Source: Mangrovimicrobium sediminis | Lineage (GTDB): Bacteria > Pseudomonadota > Gammaproteobacteria > Pseudomonadales > Halieaceae | Direction of reading: 5' to 3' | Length of the DNA stretch: 64,000 nucleotides | Assembly (NCBI RefSeq): GCF_004745945.1 | Contig: NZ_SRLE01000007.1 | Span: 124,001 to 188,000 of the forward strand | In this document: piece by piece, positions 9,275 through 17,933 of the stretch | Position numbering within the stretch: the first letter of the stretch is position 1 | Layout of the letters: the number at the start of each line of letters is the position of its first letter | Translations under genes and position numbers: made by a program | Notes under the pieces: model-generated | Told to the model about the DNA's origin: nothing | Databases searched by the model: none | The model's input: the letters and a program-made list of their open reading frames with translations, nothing else

Positions 9275-11356
9275 TCAGAAAAAGTGGTAGGTCACCGTCA
9301 CGCCCACGGTGCGCGGATCGACGAAGGCCACATAGCCGTCGGCCGCGCTGCGCCCCGGCGGTTCGCGCACGGTGAAGGCCTCCTCATCGGTCAGGTTGTT
9401 GACGTAGGCTGAGATGCTCCAGTGGTCCAGCGTGATGTCGGCATAGGCGCGCGCCAGGTAGTAGTCGCCGGCCACGCGCTCGTCGCTGTTTTCCAGGTCG
9501 CCGTAATACTCGTCCACATAGCGCACCTGGGCGCCCGCGCCAAACGCGCTGCTGAAGGTGTAGTACAGGTCCAGGCTGCCGGTGATTGCCGGTGCATTGC
9601 TCAACTCGTTGCCGTTGACCGCGGGGTAGGCCGCTCCGCCATCCTTGATTTCAGTTTCCAGTAAGCCCAGGCCAAGCGAGAGTGCCAGGTCCGGCGTCAG
9701 CAATGCCTCGGCCTGGAGCTCCAGGCCGTAGGTTTCCACCGCGTCCATATTGCTGATCTCGCGCAGCGAGTTGAGTGCCTGGTAGCCGTCGTAGTCGTTG
9801 TAGAACAGGTTGCCGGCGAGGTTCAGGCGATTGTCGAACCACCCGCCGCGCAGGCTGGCCTCGTAGGTGTACACACTCTCCTCGTCGAAGTAGTAGTAGT
9901 TGCCGGAGGCGAAGGCGAAGGCACCGCCCGGCGCGTTGTAGCCCTTGCGCGCGCTCAGGCCCACCGTGGTATGCAGGTCCAGGTCGTACTGCAATTCGAT
10001 TTTCGGCAGGGTGATGGTTTCGTCGGTATCCAGGTCGCTGGCGCGCTCGAAGCTGATGTAGTTGAAGTAGCGCTGCTGTTGCTCGCGCTCGACGCGCAGG
10101 CCGCCGGTGAGGCGCAGGCGGTCGTTGATCGCCCAGGTCACCTCGCCGTAGAGCGCAGCGGCGTCGCTGCTGTCGTCGCCGATGTACAGGTAGGCGCCGG
10201 TGCTCTCGAAATCCTGCTCGCGTTCGAAGTACGCCAGACCCAGGAAGCCGTAAACGCTGTCGCCTGCCTGTCCCGCGTGTAAGCGGGCATCCAGCGTGAT
10301 GTCCTGCTGGTCGAAGACCAGTTGCTGTTCCAGCGCCGGGTCCGCCTCGTAGGAATCGAACCCCCACTGGTAATCGGTGTAGGCGGCGAGCACTTCCAGC
10401 GAAAACCGCTCGCTGAAGCTGTAGTCGATGCGCGCGCTGGTGGTGTCCGAGTCGGTTTCGATATCGCGGAAGAATATCCGCTCGTAGGCCCACGGGTCTT
10501 TGGCGCTGTAGAGCACCCGCCCTGTATCGCCCTGTTCGTTGTTGCCCGAGTAGGTCAGCAGGACGCGCAAGTCGGTGGTCGGCGTCCACAACAACTTGGT
10601 TTTCAGCCGGCGGGTTTCGATTTCGTCCAGGTCATAGTCTGGCGGATTGCTGTCGAAGCCGCGGTCGTCGGTGATAGTGTCCGCGTTCAGCGCCTGCGCC
10701 GCGACGCGAAAGGCCAGGATGTCGTCGACAAGCGGGCCGGACAGCATCACCGCGCCGTCCAGGTACTCGTCCTGGTCGCGGTAGCCCACGCGCCCCGCGC
10801 CCTCCCACTCGAAGGTGGGGTCCTTGGTCTGGATATACACCATGCCGCCGATGCTGTTGCGACCGTTGCTGGTGGACTGCGGGCCGCGGAAAACCTCGAT
10901 CTGCTCGATATCCCAGATGCCGGAATCCCCGGTGAGGTCAGCGACGAAGGGCTCCGCCACGCCATCGATCAGCGTGGATACCCGCGGCTTGGCGCCGCCG
11001 GTGATGGAGTTGAATCCACCGGCGGAACCGTTGCCGGTGACCCCGCGGATATTCGGCGCCGAGCCGGTGGTCACGATTACGTTGGGAATCTCCGACAGCA
11101 GGCTGGACACGGTATAGCTGCGCAGCGCGTTCAGGGTGTCTTCGGAGATCACGGCTACAGAGGACGTCGTTTCCTTCAGTGAGCGCTCTACTTTTTCACC
11201 CACCACGCGAACCACTTCGATGTCTTTTTGCTCGCCGGGGGAATCGCCGCCCATTGCCTGGTTCGATGCTGCGCTGCTGCCCGGCGCGGCCAAAGCGGCC
11301 AGGGCAAGGGTGGAGAACAGCAGTGGGGCGCTGCGACCGCTGGGGGAGTGTTTCAC
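9275..11356 (-). CDS. TonB-dependent outer-membrane receptor, probable iron-siderophore type
   Basis: A 693-residue 22-stranded outer-membrane receptor with signal peptide, TonB-box-like IEVVRVVGE, a plug domain with VFRGPQSTSNGRNSIGG, and a C-terminal beta-barrel ending in Phe (VTYHFF), the BAM recognition signature. A longer frame begins at 11374, but GTG at 11356 follows AGAGGATTTTCC and gives a typical lysine-headed signal peptide (MKHSPSGRSAPLL), so it is preferred. The Fur box in its promoter and the divergent PepSY operon point to ferric-siderophore uptake under iron limitation. The siderophore is unknown. Confidence 0.93.
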   Translation of the reverse strand: MKHSPSGRSAPLLFSTLALAALAAPGSSAASNQAMGGDSPGEQKDIEVVRVVGEKVERSLKETTSSVAVISEDTLNALRSYTVSSLLSEIPNVIVTTGSAPNIRGVTGNGSAGGFNSITGGAKPRVSTLIDGVAEPFVADLTGDSGIWDIEQIEVFRGPQSTSNGRNSIGGMVYIQTKDPTFEWEGAGRVGYRDQDEYLDGAVMLSGPLVDDILAFRVAAQALNADTITDDRGFDSNPPDYDLDEIETRRLKTKLLWTPTTDLRVLLTYSGNNEQGDTGRVLYSAKDPWAYERIFFRDIETDSDTTSARIDYSFSERFSLEVLAAYTDYQWGFDSYEADPALEQQLVFDQQDITLDARLHAGQAGDSVYGFLGLAYFEREQDFESTGAYLYIGDDSSDAAALYGEVTWAINDRLRLTGGLRVEREQQQRYFNYISFERASDLDTDETITLPKIELQYDLDLHTTVGLSARKGYNAPGGAFAFASGNYYYFDEESVYTYEASLRGGWFDNRLNLAGNLFYNDYDGYQALNSLREISNMDAVETYGLELQAEALLTPDLALSLGLGLLETEIKDGGAAYPAVNGNELSNAPAITGSLDLYYTFSSAFGAGAQVRYVDEYYGDLENSDERVAGDYYLARAYADITLDHWSISAYVNNLTDEEAFTVREPPGRSAADGYVAFVDPRTVGVTVTYHFF

Positions 11357-11439
11357 GGAAAATCCTCTTCTCATGGGTTGTTTGGGTAGTGACCGGGATG
11401 CAGCGCCGCGGGGGTCGCGCAGCGTCGGTCCGCAAACAA

Positions 11440-11468
11440 ATCTAAACGATAATGATTATCAGTTGCAA
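11440..11468 (-). promoter_or_regulatory. Fur box inside a sigma-70-like promoter
   Basis: CGATAATGATTATCA at 11447-11461 matches the 7-1-7 Fur consensus TGATAATnATTATCA at 14 of 15 defined or free positions. On the minus strand it exactly fills the 17-nt spacer between TTGCAA (11468-11463) and TTAGAT (11445-11440), so iron-bound Fur would block polymerase for the receptor gene starting at 11356. It lies 220 nt upstream of the divergent membrane-protein/PepSY operon and may control that too. Confidence 0.85.
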
Positions 11469-11680
11469 AGGTTTTGTGGCTGTGCCCATAATTGGGTGGC
11501 ATGGAGGGCCGGGTATTCCGGTACGGGTGTTCGTAGCAGTGTCAGCATCAGTGCCTGCGCCCGGCGCTATCTGAATTTCTCGGCCTACTGCGCGCAGCGC
11601 GGTAAAAGCGCGGGGCGAGGTCGCGCGGATGTGCAGGGCGAAACAGCGTCCGGAACGCACCAGTTCAATGGGGGGAAGCT

Positions 11681-11983
11681 ATGAGTCTTGAAAGCGGGTG
11701 GGTCAGCGCCGTGCTGCTGATTGCAGGCGCGGCCTGTCTCTACATGGCGAGCCCACACCAGAGGTTCGCGCCGCGGCGCCCGCTGGCGCCGCGCGTGCTG
11801 GGGGCGGCCGGGTTGGCCTGCCTGCTGCTTGCACTGTGGTCGCTGCTGGCGCAGTTCGGTGGCGCGACCGCGGTGTTCATCGCTGTCGCCGCGCTGATGC
11901 TGCTGTGGACGCTCTCGCCACTGGCCTGCGCCGCCCTGCGGCCGCGGTCCGGCGCGCAGGACAACAAGGTGGTGCGCCGATGA
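11681..11983 (+). CDS. Small membrane protein, DUF3325-like
   Basis: A 100-residue protein with three predicted transmembrane helices (about 8-20, 36-58, 62-86) and an ASPHQRFAPRRPL connector containing His and basic residues, resembling DUF3325 proteins that accompany PepSY proteins in siderophore loci. Start ATG 11681 follows GGGGGAAGCT. Its stop overlaps the next ATG in an ATGA junction. Probable role is in periplasmic or inner-membrane handling of iron-siderophore; that is inference from context. Confidence 0.7.
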   Translation: MSLESGWVSAVLLIAGAACLYMASPHQRFAPRRPLAPRVLGAAGLACLLLALWSLLAQFGGATAVFIAVAALMLLWTLSPLACAALRPRSGAQDNKVVRR

Positions 11984-12294
11984 GCCCGGTACGCGCAAGC
12001 CGGCGCAGTGCAGACGCCTATCGCTACAGCAGTCGCGACTGGCTGGGCAAGGCCAGCGCCGGGCTGGTGTGCGGAGTGTTCCTCGCCCTGGGCGCGGGTG
12101 GCCTGCTGGCACGTTTTGCCCTGGGCGGGGTGGGGCGATTTTCGCTGGAGCACCAGTTCACCATGTGGCTGGTCTCGCCCTTGCTGCTTGCCATCCTGTG
12201 CGCCTGCTTCATGTTTCGCTCGGGCCTGCGCGCCTGGGCCTGGCTTGGCGCCGCCAACCTGCTGGTCTGGGGGCTGCTGCTGGCTGTTCCCTGA
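11980..12294 (+). CDS. Small membrane protein of siderophore/PepSY operons (DUF3649-like)
   Basis: A 104-residue protein with a basic N-terminus (SPVRASRRSADAYRYSSRDWL) and three hydrophobic helices, the last ending FRSGLRAWAWLGAANLLVWG. The start ATG at 11980 overlaps the preceding stop codon; longer versions of this frame run inside the upstream gene and are not real. Small proteins of this kind sit between TonB receptors and PepSY proteins in many proteobacteria. Assignment to DUF3649 is tentative. Confidence 0.65.
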   Translation: MSPVRASRRSADAYRYSSRDWLGKASAGLVCGVFLALGAGGLLARFALGGVGRFSLEHQFTMWLVSPLLLAILCACFMFRSGLRAWAWLGAANLLVWGLLLAVP

Positions 12295-12367
12295 TATGAC
12301 CGGGCGCTTCTGTTTCCAACCCGGGGCGGCGTGCAGGCCGGCCCCATGCAACCCGTGAGTCGTTCGC

Positions 12368-14026
12368 ATGCGCAGTGATGTCATCAAAATGTACAAGGAC
12401 GTGCACACCTGGACCGGAATCGTCTGCGGCCTCGCGCTGTTCATCGCGTTTTACGCCGGCGCCCTGACCATGTTCAAGGCGCCGCTGGAACGCTGGGCGT
12501 CGGCGCCCTCCGTGTTCGGCGAACTTTCACCGCTGGAAAACGTGCCGGTGCTGGTGGAGCAGGTGCTGGCGCGCTACCCGGAGGCGGGGCAGGGCTACCA
12601 GATCGTAGTGCAACCGAGCGCGCAGTATCCCGCGCGTATGAGCTGGGAACTGCCCAGGGAAGACGCGGACGAGCACCACCCCCCACAGCTGATGCACGCC
12701 GACCTCGATGCTGAGGGGGAACTGGTGGTCGCACGCGCCGCGCACTCCCCGCTGCCGCAACTGGTCGATGAGTTACACGAGCAGGTCGGCCTGTTGCTGC
12801 CGCATGAAGTCGCCATGCCGATCATGGGGATGATTGCCCTGCTGTATGGTCTCGCGCTGGTGTCAGGCTGCGTCGTACTCCTGCCGACCCTGGTGCAGGA
12901 CCTGTTCGCCCTGCGCATCGGCCACAACCTCAAGCGCATGTGGCTCGACGTGCACAACCTGCTAGGGGTGTTCAGCCTGCCGTTCCACCTGGTCATGGCG
13001 TTTACCGCGGTAATCTTCGCGTTTCACGACCAGATCTACGCGGCGCAGGAGCAGCTCGCGATCCGCGGGAGTGACAAGCCGCAAAGTGCGGCGGCCCCTG
13101 CCACCCCAGCGGCTCCTGCGGTTGGCGCTGCCACTGGGGTCGTCAGCGGAGCTTCGTTGGCGCCCGCCGCGCTTGTGGCGCGGCTCGCTGAACAACAGCC
13201 GGACTTCATTCCCCGGCGGTTCGTGTATCGCGAGTCGCCTCAGCGCGGTCCTGCGCTGGTCGTGTTCGGCGACAATCCGCGCTACGCCATGCGTTCCCCC
13301 GAGGGCGGCGTGGCCGGGCTTGACCCGGTGAGCGGCGCCATCGAGATGACGGATTACATGCCCGGCATGCAGGACGCCTGGGGTGCGACGATTACCAGTT
13401 TTTTCAGCCTGCACTTCGGTACCTACGGCGGGGCGCCGATACGCTGGGCCTACTTTTTCCTCGGCCTGGCCGGCGCCGCCCTGTTTTACACCGGCAACCT
13501 GCTCTGGCTGGAGTCCCGCCGCACCCGCCAGCGCGCCCGCTCGGCCGGTGCGGTAACGCAGCGTCGTTCGGTGCAGGTCATGGGGGCGCTGACCGTCGGC
13601 GTCAGCCTGGGCTGCATCGCCGGTTTGTCACTGACTATCGCGGCGGCGAAGTTGTTGCCGGCGCTGGTCGCGGATCTCGAGTTGTGGCACGCGGGGCTGT
13701 ACTACGCGGTGTTCGTCGGTGTGATAGCCTGGTCCTTCTGGCGCGGGGTGGCACGTGCCGCGGTCGAGCTGCTGGCGTTTGCGGCCGCCGCGACGGCGAC
13801 GATCCCGCTGGTCAGCCTGTTGTCCCTGTGGCTGCCTGGCGTGGGGTGGAACCACGCGGATCTCTCGGTCTTGGTCGATGTGGTGGCGCTGGCGGGCAGC
13901 CTGGTCCTCGCCCTGCTGGCACGGCGCACCGCGCGGCGCGTGCGTCGCGCCCCGGCGGACAGTCTGTGGTTCATTGCGGCTAGAGCTGAGGGGGATGCCG
14001 GCGATTCGCTGGTCACCAACGCTTGA
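12368..14026 (+). CDS. PepSY-associated transmembrane protein (possible ferric-siderophore reductase)
   Basis: A 552-residue inner-membrane protein of the PepSY_TM family. Helix 1 carries VHTWTGIVCGLALF with the conserved His, a large periplasmic loop follows, then paired helices with further His (VHNLLGVFSLPFHLVMAF, LHFGTYGG) that could bind haem, and four C-terminal helices. Related proteins are implicated in reductive iron release from siderophores. It is the last gene of the iron operon and converges on the ATPase gene with only 16 nt between stops. An Ala/Pro linker lies near residues 240-260. Confidence 0.85.
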   Translation: MRSDVIKMYKDVHTWTGIVCGLALFIAFYAGALTMFKAPLERWASAPSVFGELSPLENVPVLVEQVLARYPEAGQGYQIVVQPSAQYPARMSWELPREDADEHHPPQLMHADLDAEGELVVARAAHSPLPQLVDELHEQVGLLLPHEVAMPIMGMIALLYGLALVSGCVVLLPTLVQDLFALRIGHNLKRMWLDVHNLLGVFSLPFHLVMAFTAVIFAFHDQIYAAQEQLAIRGSDKPQSAAAPATPAAPAVGAATGVVSGASLAPAALVARLAEQQPDFIPRRFVYRESPQRGPALVVFGDNPRYAMRSPEGGVAGLDPVSGAIEMTDYMPGMQDAWGATITSFFSLHFGTYGGAPIRWAYFFLGLAGAALFYTGNLLWLESRRTRQRARSAGAVTQRRSVQVMGALTVGVSLGCIAGLSLTIAAAKLLPALVADLELWHAGLYYAVFVGVIAWSFWRGVARAAVELLAFAAAATATIPLVSLLSLWLPGVGWNHADLSVLVDVVALAGSLVLALLARRTARRVRRAPADSLWFIAARAEGDAGDSLVTNA

Positions 14027-14042
14027 AAAGGCGAGTGCGGGT

Positions 14043-16763
14043 CTACTGATCGTCGCCGGCGGAGAAAATTCGCCGGAAAAACCCGACAATTCCCTTGTCT
14101 TCCTGCTGCAGGTCGACGTCCGGTTGCGCCTCTTCCACGGGGATGCCGGCGGCGGTGTCCGGCAGGCTCGCCAGCAGCGCGTCCAGTTCCCGGTGATCGG
14201 CACCGATGGTGCGTGCGCGGCGCGCATAGGTTTCCGCCCGCGCGTAGTCGCCACGGGCAATCGCGGACTCGGTGAGTTGCGCATAGCGGTCGACGATGGC
14301 CTGCATGCCCTCCAGCGCGGCAGGGCTGCCGGGGGCCAGCGCCAGTACCTGGTCGAAGTAGTCCCGCGCATTGTTGTCGCTCGGCGTGGTCAGCCGGTCT
14401 GCCGCCAGCGCGGCGCGGCCCGCGGCGAGCAGTACCGCCATCTGGTCGGCGAGGCTGGGGCCCGCGTCAGCTACCGAATTTGCGTCGGCTCCCGCTTGCG
14501 CGGCTTCGCCAGTTGGAACCACAACCACGGGCGCCCTGGCCTCGGGGGCCTCGTTGCGGGTGCCCCCCAGGGGGGCGGCCCGCACAGCGTCGTCGGCGGT
14601 ATCAATTTCCCGAAGCGCCGTTTCGGCCTGGGTCTCGCTTGATTCTGGGGTGACCGGCGCATCGGGGTTCGCAGGTACGGTGTCAGCTGCATCGACCTGT
14701 GCGATTCCGCTCAATGTCGATGACGCGTCGGCGGCGACCTCGTCAGAGGTATCCACCCCTGGTGCAGCCTGGCTGGGCGGCTCCTGCGCGGATGCTTGCG
14801 CCTCGCGAATCGCCATGCGCGCGTCAGTCGCAATGCTGGTCACCGGCAGATCCGCGGATTCCGCGGTCGGGGTATCGTCCTCGGGTGCCTCCGGGCTGGT
14901 CGTTTCCGCACCTGACGCCTGCATTCCTGTGGTCGCCGATCCGGATGTTGCCGGGAGCATCGCTGGAGGGTCGCTGGTCTCGCTCGTCACTTCGGCCCGG
15001 GTGACCACTGTGGTGGGCGAAACCGGGGCCGGAGTGTCTGGCGCCGTGTGGTTCTGCGTCGGTGGCGCGCCCGGTGTGTCCGGTGTCGCCTGCTGTTGGG
15101 CTGGCGCTGGCGCGGCTGCCGAAAGCTCGGTTGCTGGCGGTATCGGTGTGTTTTGCGTGTCGGCGGTCGGTACATCGACATCGCTGAAGATGAACACCAC
15201 CAGCATGCAGCCGAGCAGCAGGACGATGCCGCTCAGGGCGTAGAACTGGGTCACATGCGGGTGTTGGCGCCGGCGCAGTACCCGCGGCGGCGGGTCCTGG
15301 GGAGCGGGCCGGGGTGCGGCTGGAGCCGAAGGTGTAACCGTGGCTTTCGCGCTGTTGCCAGCGGCTGCCGCGATGGAGTGGTCCGGCGCTGGGTCTTGCT
15401 CCCACTCCGGCTCCAATTCCGGCTCCAATTCCGGCTCCAATTCCAGCTCTGTGTGCATGGCCGGTACCGGACTCTCCGCTACTGCCGGTGTGTGCCGGTC
15501 CCGCTCTGGGGGAGGGGGTTCAGCGGCCGCGATGGGCGGTGGCTCGGGAGGGGGTGTCTCGTAGGTGCTGGGGTCCGTCGCTGTCGACGCGGCGGGCGTT
15601 CGTGTGGGCGTTCGTGTGGGCGATGGTGTCGCGTCAGGCGTCGTCCCACGGCCGCTGCGCGAGGTGCTCATGGCATCGCTGATAACCCGTGCGAAATCCG
15701 TTCGCACACGCTCATCGCCCACTTCGCGGGGGAGCTGCCCCTTGAATAACTGGTCGGCGGCCGGGTCGGGCACGGGGTTGGCGTCGGCCGGTTTTTCCTT
15801 TGTCCCGACGCTGACCGAAGCGAGCCCGGTCTCGGCCGTATCACCGTCGCGCGCTTCTCCGTTGGCACTGGCACCCGGCGCGGGCTGCAGCGCCGTGGCA
15901 TCGTCACCGGTCGCGGTCGCGGTCGCGGTCGCGGTCGGTATAGAGGCGGACCCGTTCCCGCCGGGGGGTACCGCATCGTTGTCGCCATCCTGCAGTTGTC
16001 CGATGGCGGCCACAATAGTGTCGACGTCGTACAGGCCGTCGTCCGGGCTGGCGCACTGGGCCAGGCATTCGCACAGCCGGCTGATGCGCTCGGGAATGCC
16101 CTGGCTGTAGCGATTCAGGGCGTAACCCGCCTTGAAGCCGAAGCGCGGCGGGGCTCCCCCGGTCAGTGCCTGCAGGTTGTCCGCGGCGTAGAGCAGGGCG
16201 TCCTGCGGGCCCAGGGCGGCGAGGCTGTAGTGCTCGATGCGCCATTCGTCGATCTCCGACCCGGCGATGTGTTCGCCGAGGCTGTCGTCGCCGGCCAGTA
16301 TCACCTGTAGCGGCGGGCGGCCACTCCCCGCCAGGTCGCTGAGATCGCGTAGTTCGCCGAGCGCGCGGGCGTCCAGCAGGTGCGCGTTGTCCACCACCAT
16401 CAGCGTATCGCCGAAGGCCTGCAGGCGCTGGGCCAGGCGCTGCAGCGCGGTGTCCGCGTCCCAGCCGCGGTCGCCGAGGCCGAACTGGCGGCAGGCAGCG
16501 CGCAGCAGACTGGCGCCGGCTGCGTCGCGGGCGTCGAGCCAGGCCAGTGGCACCCGTCGACCCAGGGGGGCGGTGAACTCGCGCAACAGCAGTGTCTTGC
16601 CGACACCGCCGGGGCCGGTCAGCAGGCAGACGGGGTTGTCGCCGGCGCAGAACTCCGCGAGGCAGGCCAGGGCCTCCGCGTAGCCGGGGTGCTCGTGAAC
16701 AAAGCCGGTCCCGCCGCCGTGACCGGCGGTGGCCGGGCTGGATGCTTGCCTGTCGTCGGGCAT
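14043..16763 (-). CDS. DamX/ExeA-like AAA ATPase with disordered regions and TPR-like C-terminus
   Basis: A 906-residue protein. Residues 1-265 form an ExeA/GspA-type AAA domain with Walker A GPGGVGKT (50-57) and Walker B LMVVDNAHLL (121-130). A Pro/Glu/Ala/Thr-rich disordered stretch leads to one transmembrane helix at about 506-528 (ALSGIVLLLGCMLVVFIF), then another Thr/Ala/Pro-rich region and a helical repeat region at about 797-870. The cytoplasmic ATPase, membrane helix and periplasmic tail recall pseudomonad DamX and ExeA, but I see no SPOR or peptidoglycan-binding domain; the tail looks TPR-like. A role in envelope biogenesis or division is likely but unproven. Start ATG 16763 has a weak ribosome site. 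Confidence 0.75.
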   Translation of the reverse strand: MPDDRQASSPATAGHGGGTGFVHEHPGYAEALACLAEFCAGDNPVCLLTGPGGVGKTLLLREFTAPLGRRVPLAWLDARDAAGASLLRAACRQFGLGDRGWDADTALQRLAQRLQAFGDTLMVVDNAHLLDARALGELRDLSDLAGSGRPPLQVILAGDDSLGEHIAGSEIDEWRIEHYSLAALGPQDALLYAADNLQALTGGAPPRFGFKAGYALNRYSQGIPERISRLCECLAQCASPDDGLYDVDTIVAAIGQLQDGDNDAVPPGGNGSASIPTATATATATGDDATALQPAPGASANGEARDGDTAETGLASVSVGTKEKPADANPVPDPAADQLFKGQLPREVGDERVRTDFARVISDAMSTSRSGRGTTPDATPSPTRTPTRTPAASTATDPSTYETPPPEPPPIAAAEPPPPERDRHTPAVAESPVPAMHTELELEPELEPELEPEWEQDPAPDHSIAAAAGNSAKATVTPSAPAAPRPAPQDPPPRVLRRRQHPHVTQFYALSGIVLLLGCMLVVFIFSDVDVPTADTQNTPIPPATELSAAAPAPAQQQATPDTPGAPPTQNHTAPDTPAPVSPTTVVTRAEVTSETSDPPAMLPATSGSATTGMQASGAETTSPEAPEDDTPTAESADLPVTSIATDARMAIREAQASAQEPPSQAAPGVDTSDEVAADASSTLSGIAQVDAADTVPANPDAPVTPESSETQAETALREIDTADDAVRAAPLGGTRNEAPEARAPVVVVPTGEAAQAGADANSVADAGPSLADQMAVLLAAGRAALAADRLTTPSDNNARDYFDQVLALAPGSPAALEGMQAIVDRYAQLTESAIARGDYARAETYARRARTIGADHRELDALLASLPDTAAGIPVEEAQPDVDLQQEDKGIVGFFRRIFSAGDDQ
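15409..15444. repeat. 12-bp microsatellite, three perfect copies, in the ATPase gene
   Basis: GGCTCCAATTCC is repeated three times without error and encodes an ELEP repeat on the minus strand. The unit is a multiple of three, so slippage would change length without frameshift. Confidence 0.9.
15595..15618. repeat. 12-bp direct repeat, two copies, in the ATPase gene
   Basis: GGCGTTCGTGTG occurs twice in tandem and encodes PTRTPTRTP on the minus strand, within the disordered segment before the membrane helix. Confidence 0.85.
15909..15938. repeat. 6-bp microsatellite in the ATPase gene
   Basis: GGTCGC is present in four perfect tandem copies (15909-15932) plus a degenerate fifth and encodes an Ala-Thr run on the minus strand. 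It is the third in-frame microsatellite in the same coding region. Confidence 0.9.
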
Positions 16764-16871
16764 CTGGAGTTACCGTCGGTTTGTCGGCGCGCGGTATCGC
16801 CATCCGGCGAGCGCGCCCTGCCTTAGCTTAGCCTATCCCGGGGTTCGCGGGGATGTGTGGCGCGGCCGCCG

Positions 16872-17468
16872 TCAGTCCTGTTTGAACTGGGTGCTGGGTG
16901 CGATGACCAGGCGGTCGAGCACGGTGGCGATCTCCTCCACCGGTGGCGGCGCTTCCTGTTTCAGCCACCAGGCGAGAATCTCGACAGTGGCGCTGACTGC
17001 AAACACCACGTTGAGGTCGCCAGGCAGCCAGGCATGTTCGCGGGCGAGGTCGGCGGCCAGCGCCTGGGCCTGGTCGACGAACTCGGCCTTCAGGCGGGTC
17101 GCCGCGCCGCCTGTCAGCAGTGCCGACCATAGCTGGCGACCCTCCCACATGTAGGCGCACAGGGCCTGGGCCGAGGCCAGCGTATCCACGGTGAACACGA
17201 TCGGTACCGCCATGCTCAGCAGGCGGTCGATCTCGTCGGCCACCAGGTCCTCGAGCAGGGTCTCCTTGTCCGGGTAGTGGCGGAAGAACGTGGCGTAGCC
17301 GATATCGGCGCGAGCGGTGATATCGCGCACGGTGATGCGGTCGAAGGATTTCTCGGTGAGCAACTGCAGCAGGGCCTCGCCCAGCGCCTGGCGGGTGCGC
17401 GTGCGGCGCGTCCTGGCCGGCGGTTTGGCTGGGGCTTTGGTGGCGGCTTTGCTGGTGGCTTGAGTCAT
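16872..17468 (-). CDS. TetR/AcrR-family transcriptional regulator
   Basis: A 198-residue regulator. A Lys/Ala/Pro-rich N-terminal arm (AATKAPAKPPARTRRTR) precedes the DNA-binding domain; ITVRDITARADIGYATFFRHY is the helix-turn-helix at about residues 44-65. The C-terminal ligand domain is not diagnostic. ATG 17468 follows GAGG. It diverges from the P450 at 17934 across a 465-nt gap with a perfect AT-rich dyad, so regulation of that P450 is plausible. Confidence 0.88.
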   Translation of the reverse strand: MTQATSKAATKAPAKPPARTRRTRTRQALGEALLQLLTEKSFDRITVRDITARADIGYATFFRHYPDKETLLEDLVADEIDRLLSMAVPIVFTVDTLASAQALCAYMWEGRQLWSALLTGGAATRLKAEFVDQAQALAADLAREHAWLPGDLNVVFAVSATVEILAWWLKQEAPPPVEEIATVLDRLVIAPSTQFKQD

Positions 17469-17933
17469 GGTGCCTCGTTAGTTGCTCCCGCTGGCGGAGG
17501 CGGCACGGCCCCGGTGTCCTGAGGGTTTGGTCAAGCCTAGCATTTTGCCGGGTATTTTCGAAATGTCGCCGGGTGAACTCTTGGACGGGGTGCGCGGGAC
17601 GGAGGAAAATGTAGACGCATGCCAGTTTTTAATGATATATAGTATATCAATAACAAAGCTCATCCCCAGCTGGGGAAGATGTATTTCGTCCTTGTAGAGG
17701 TCGATAGTGCGGCCGATACGCATAATCTACGTGAGATTTTCGCGCAGTCGTGGATCCAGCTGCACCCCGGCGGCCTCTGTGCCTACATCACTGGGGGGAA
17801 TAAATGAGCTTGTGTGTATCGACAAAGGCGGCATGAAGCCCCGGGTGAGGCTGTCTCCCGGGGTGCGGTGTCCGCCACAGCAGTTCCATCCGCGACACGC
17901 CCGCGTGCCGCTTTCACACACTGGAGACCAACC
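17469..17933. promoter_or_regulatory. Intergenic region with AT-rich operator-like dyad (17633-17649)
   Basis: No convincing gene lies here. TGATATATAGTATATCA (17633-17649) is a perfect 7-3-7 inverted repeat in an AT-rich pocket of otherwise GC-rich DNA, a good candidate for the TetR operator and promoter. Further on, CCCCGGG (17839-17845) and CCCGGGG (17857-17863) could form a hairpin in the leader of the P450 transcript. Confidence 0.5.
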
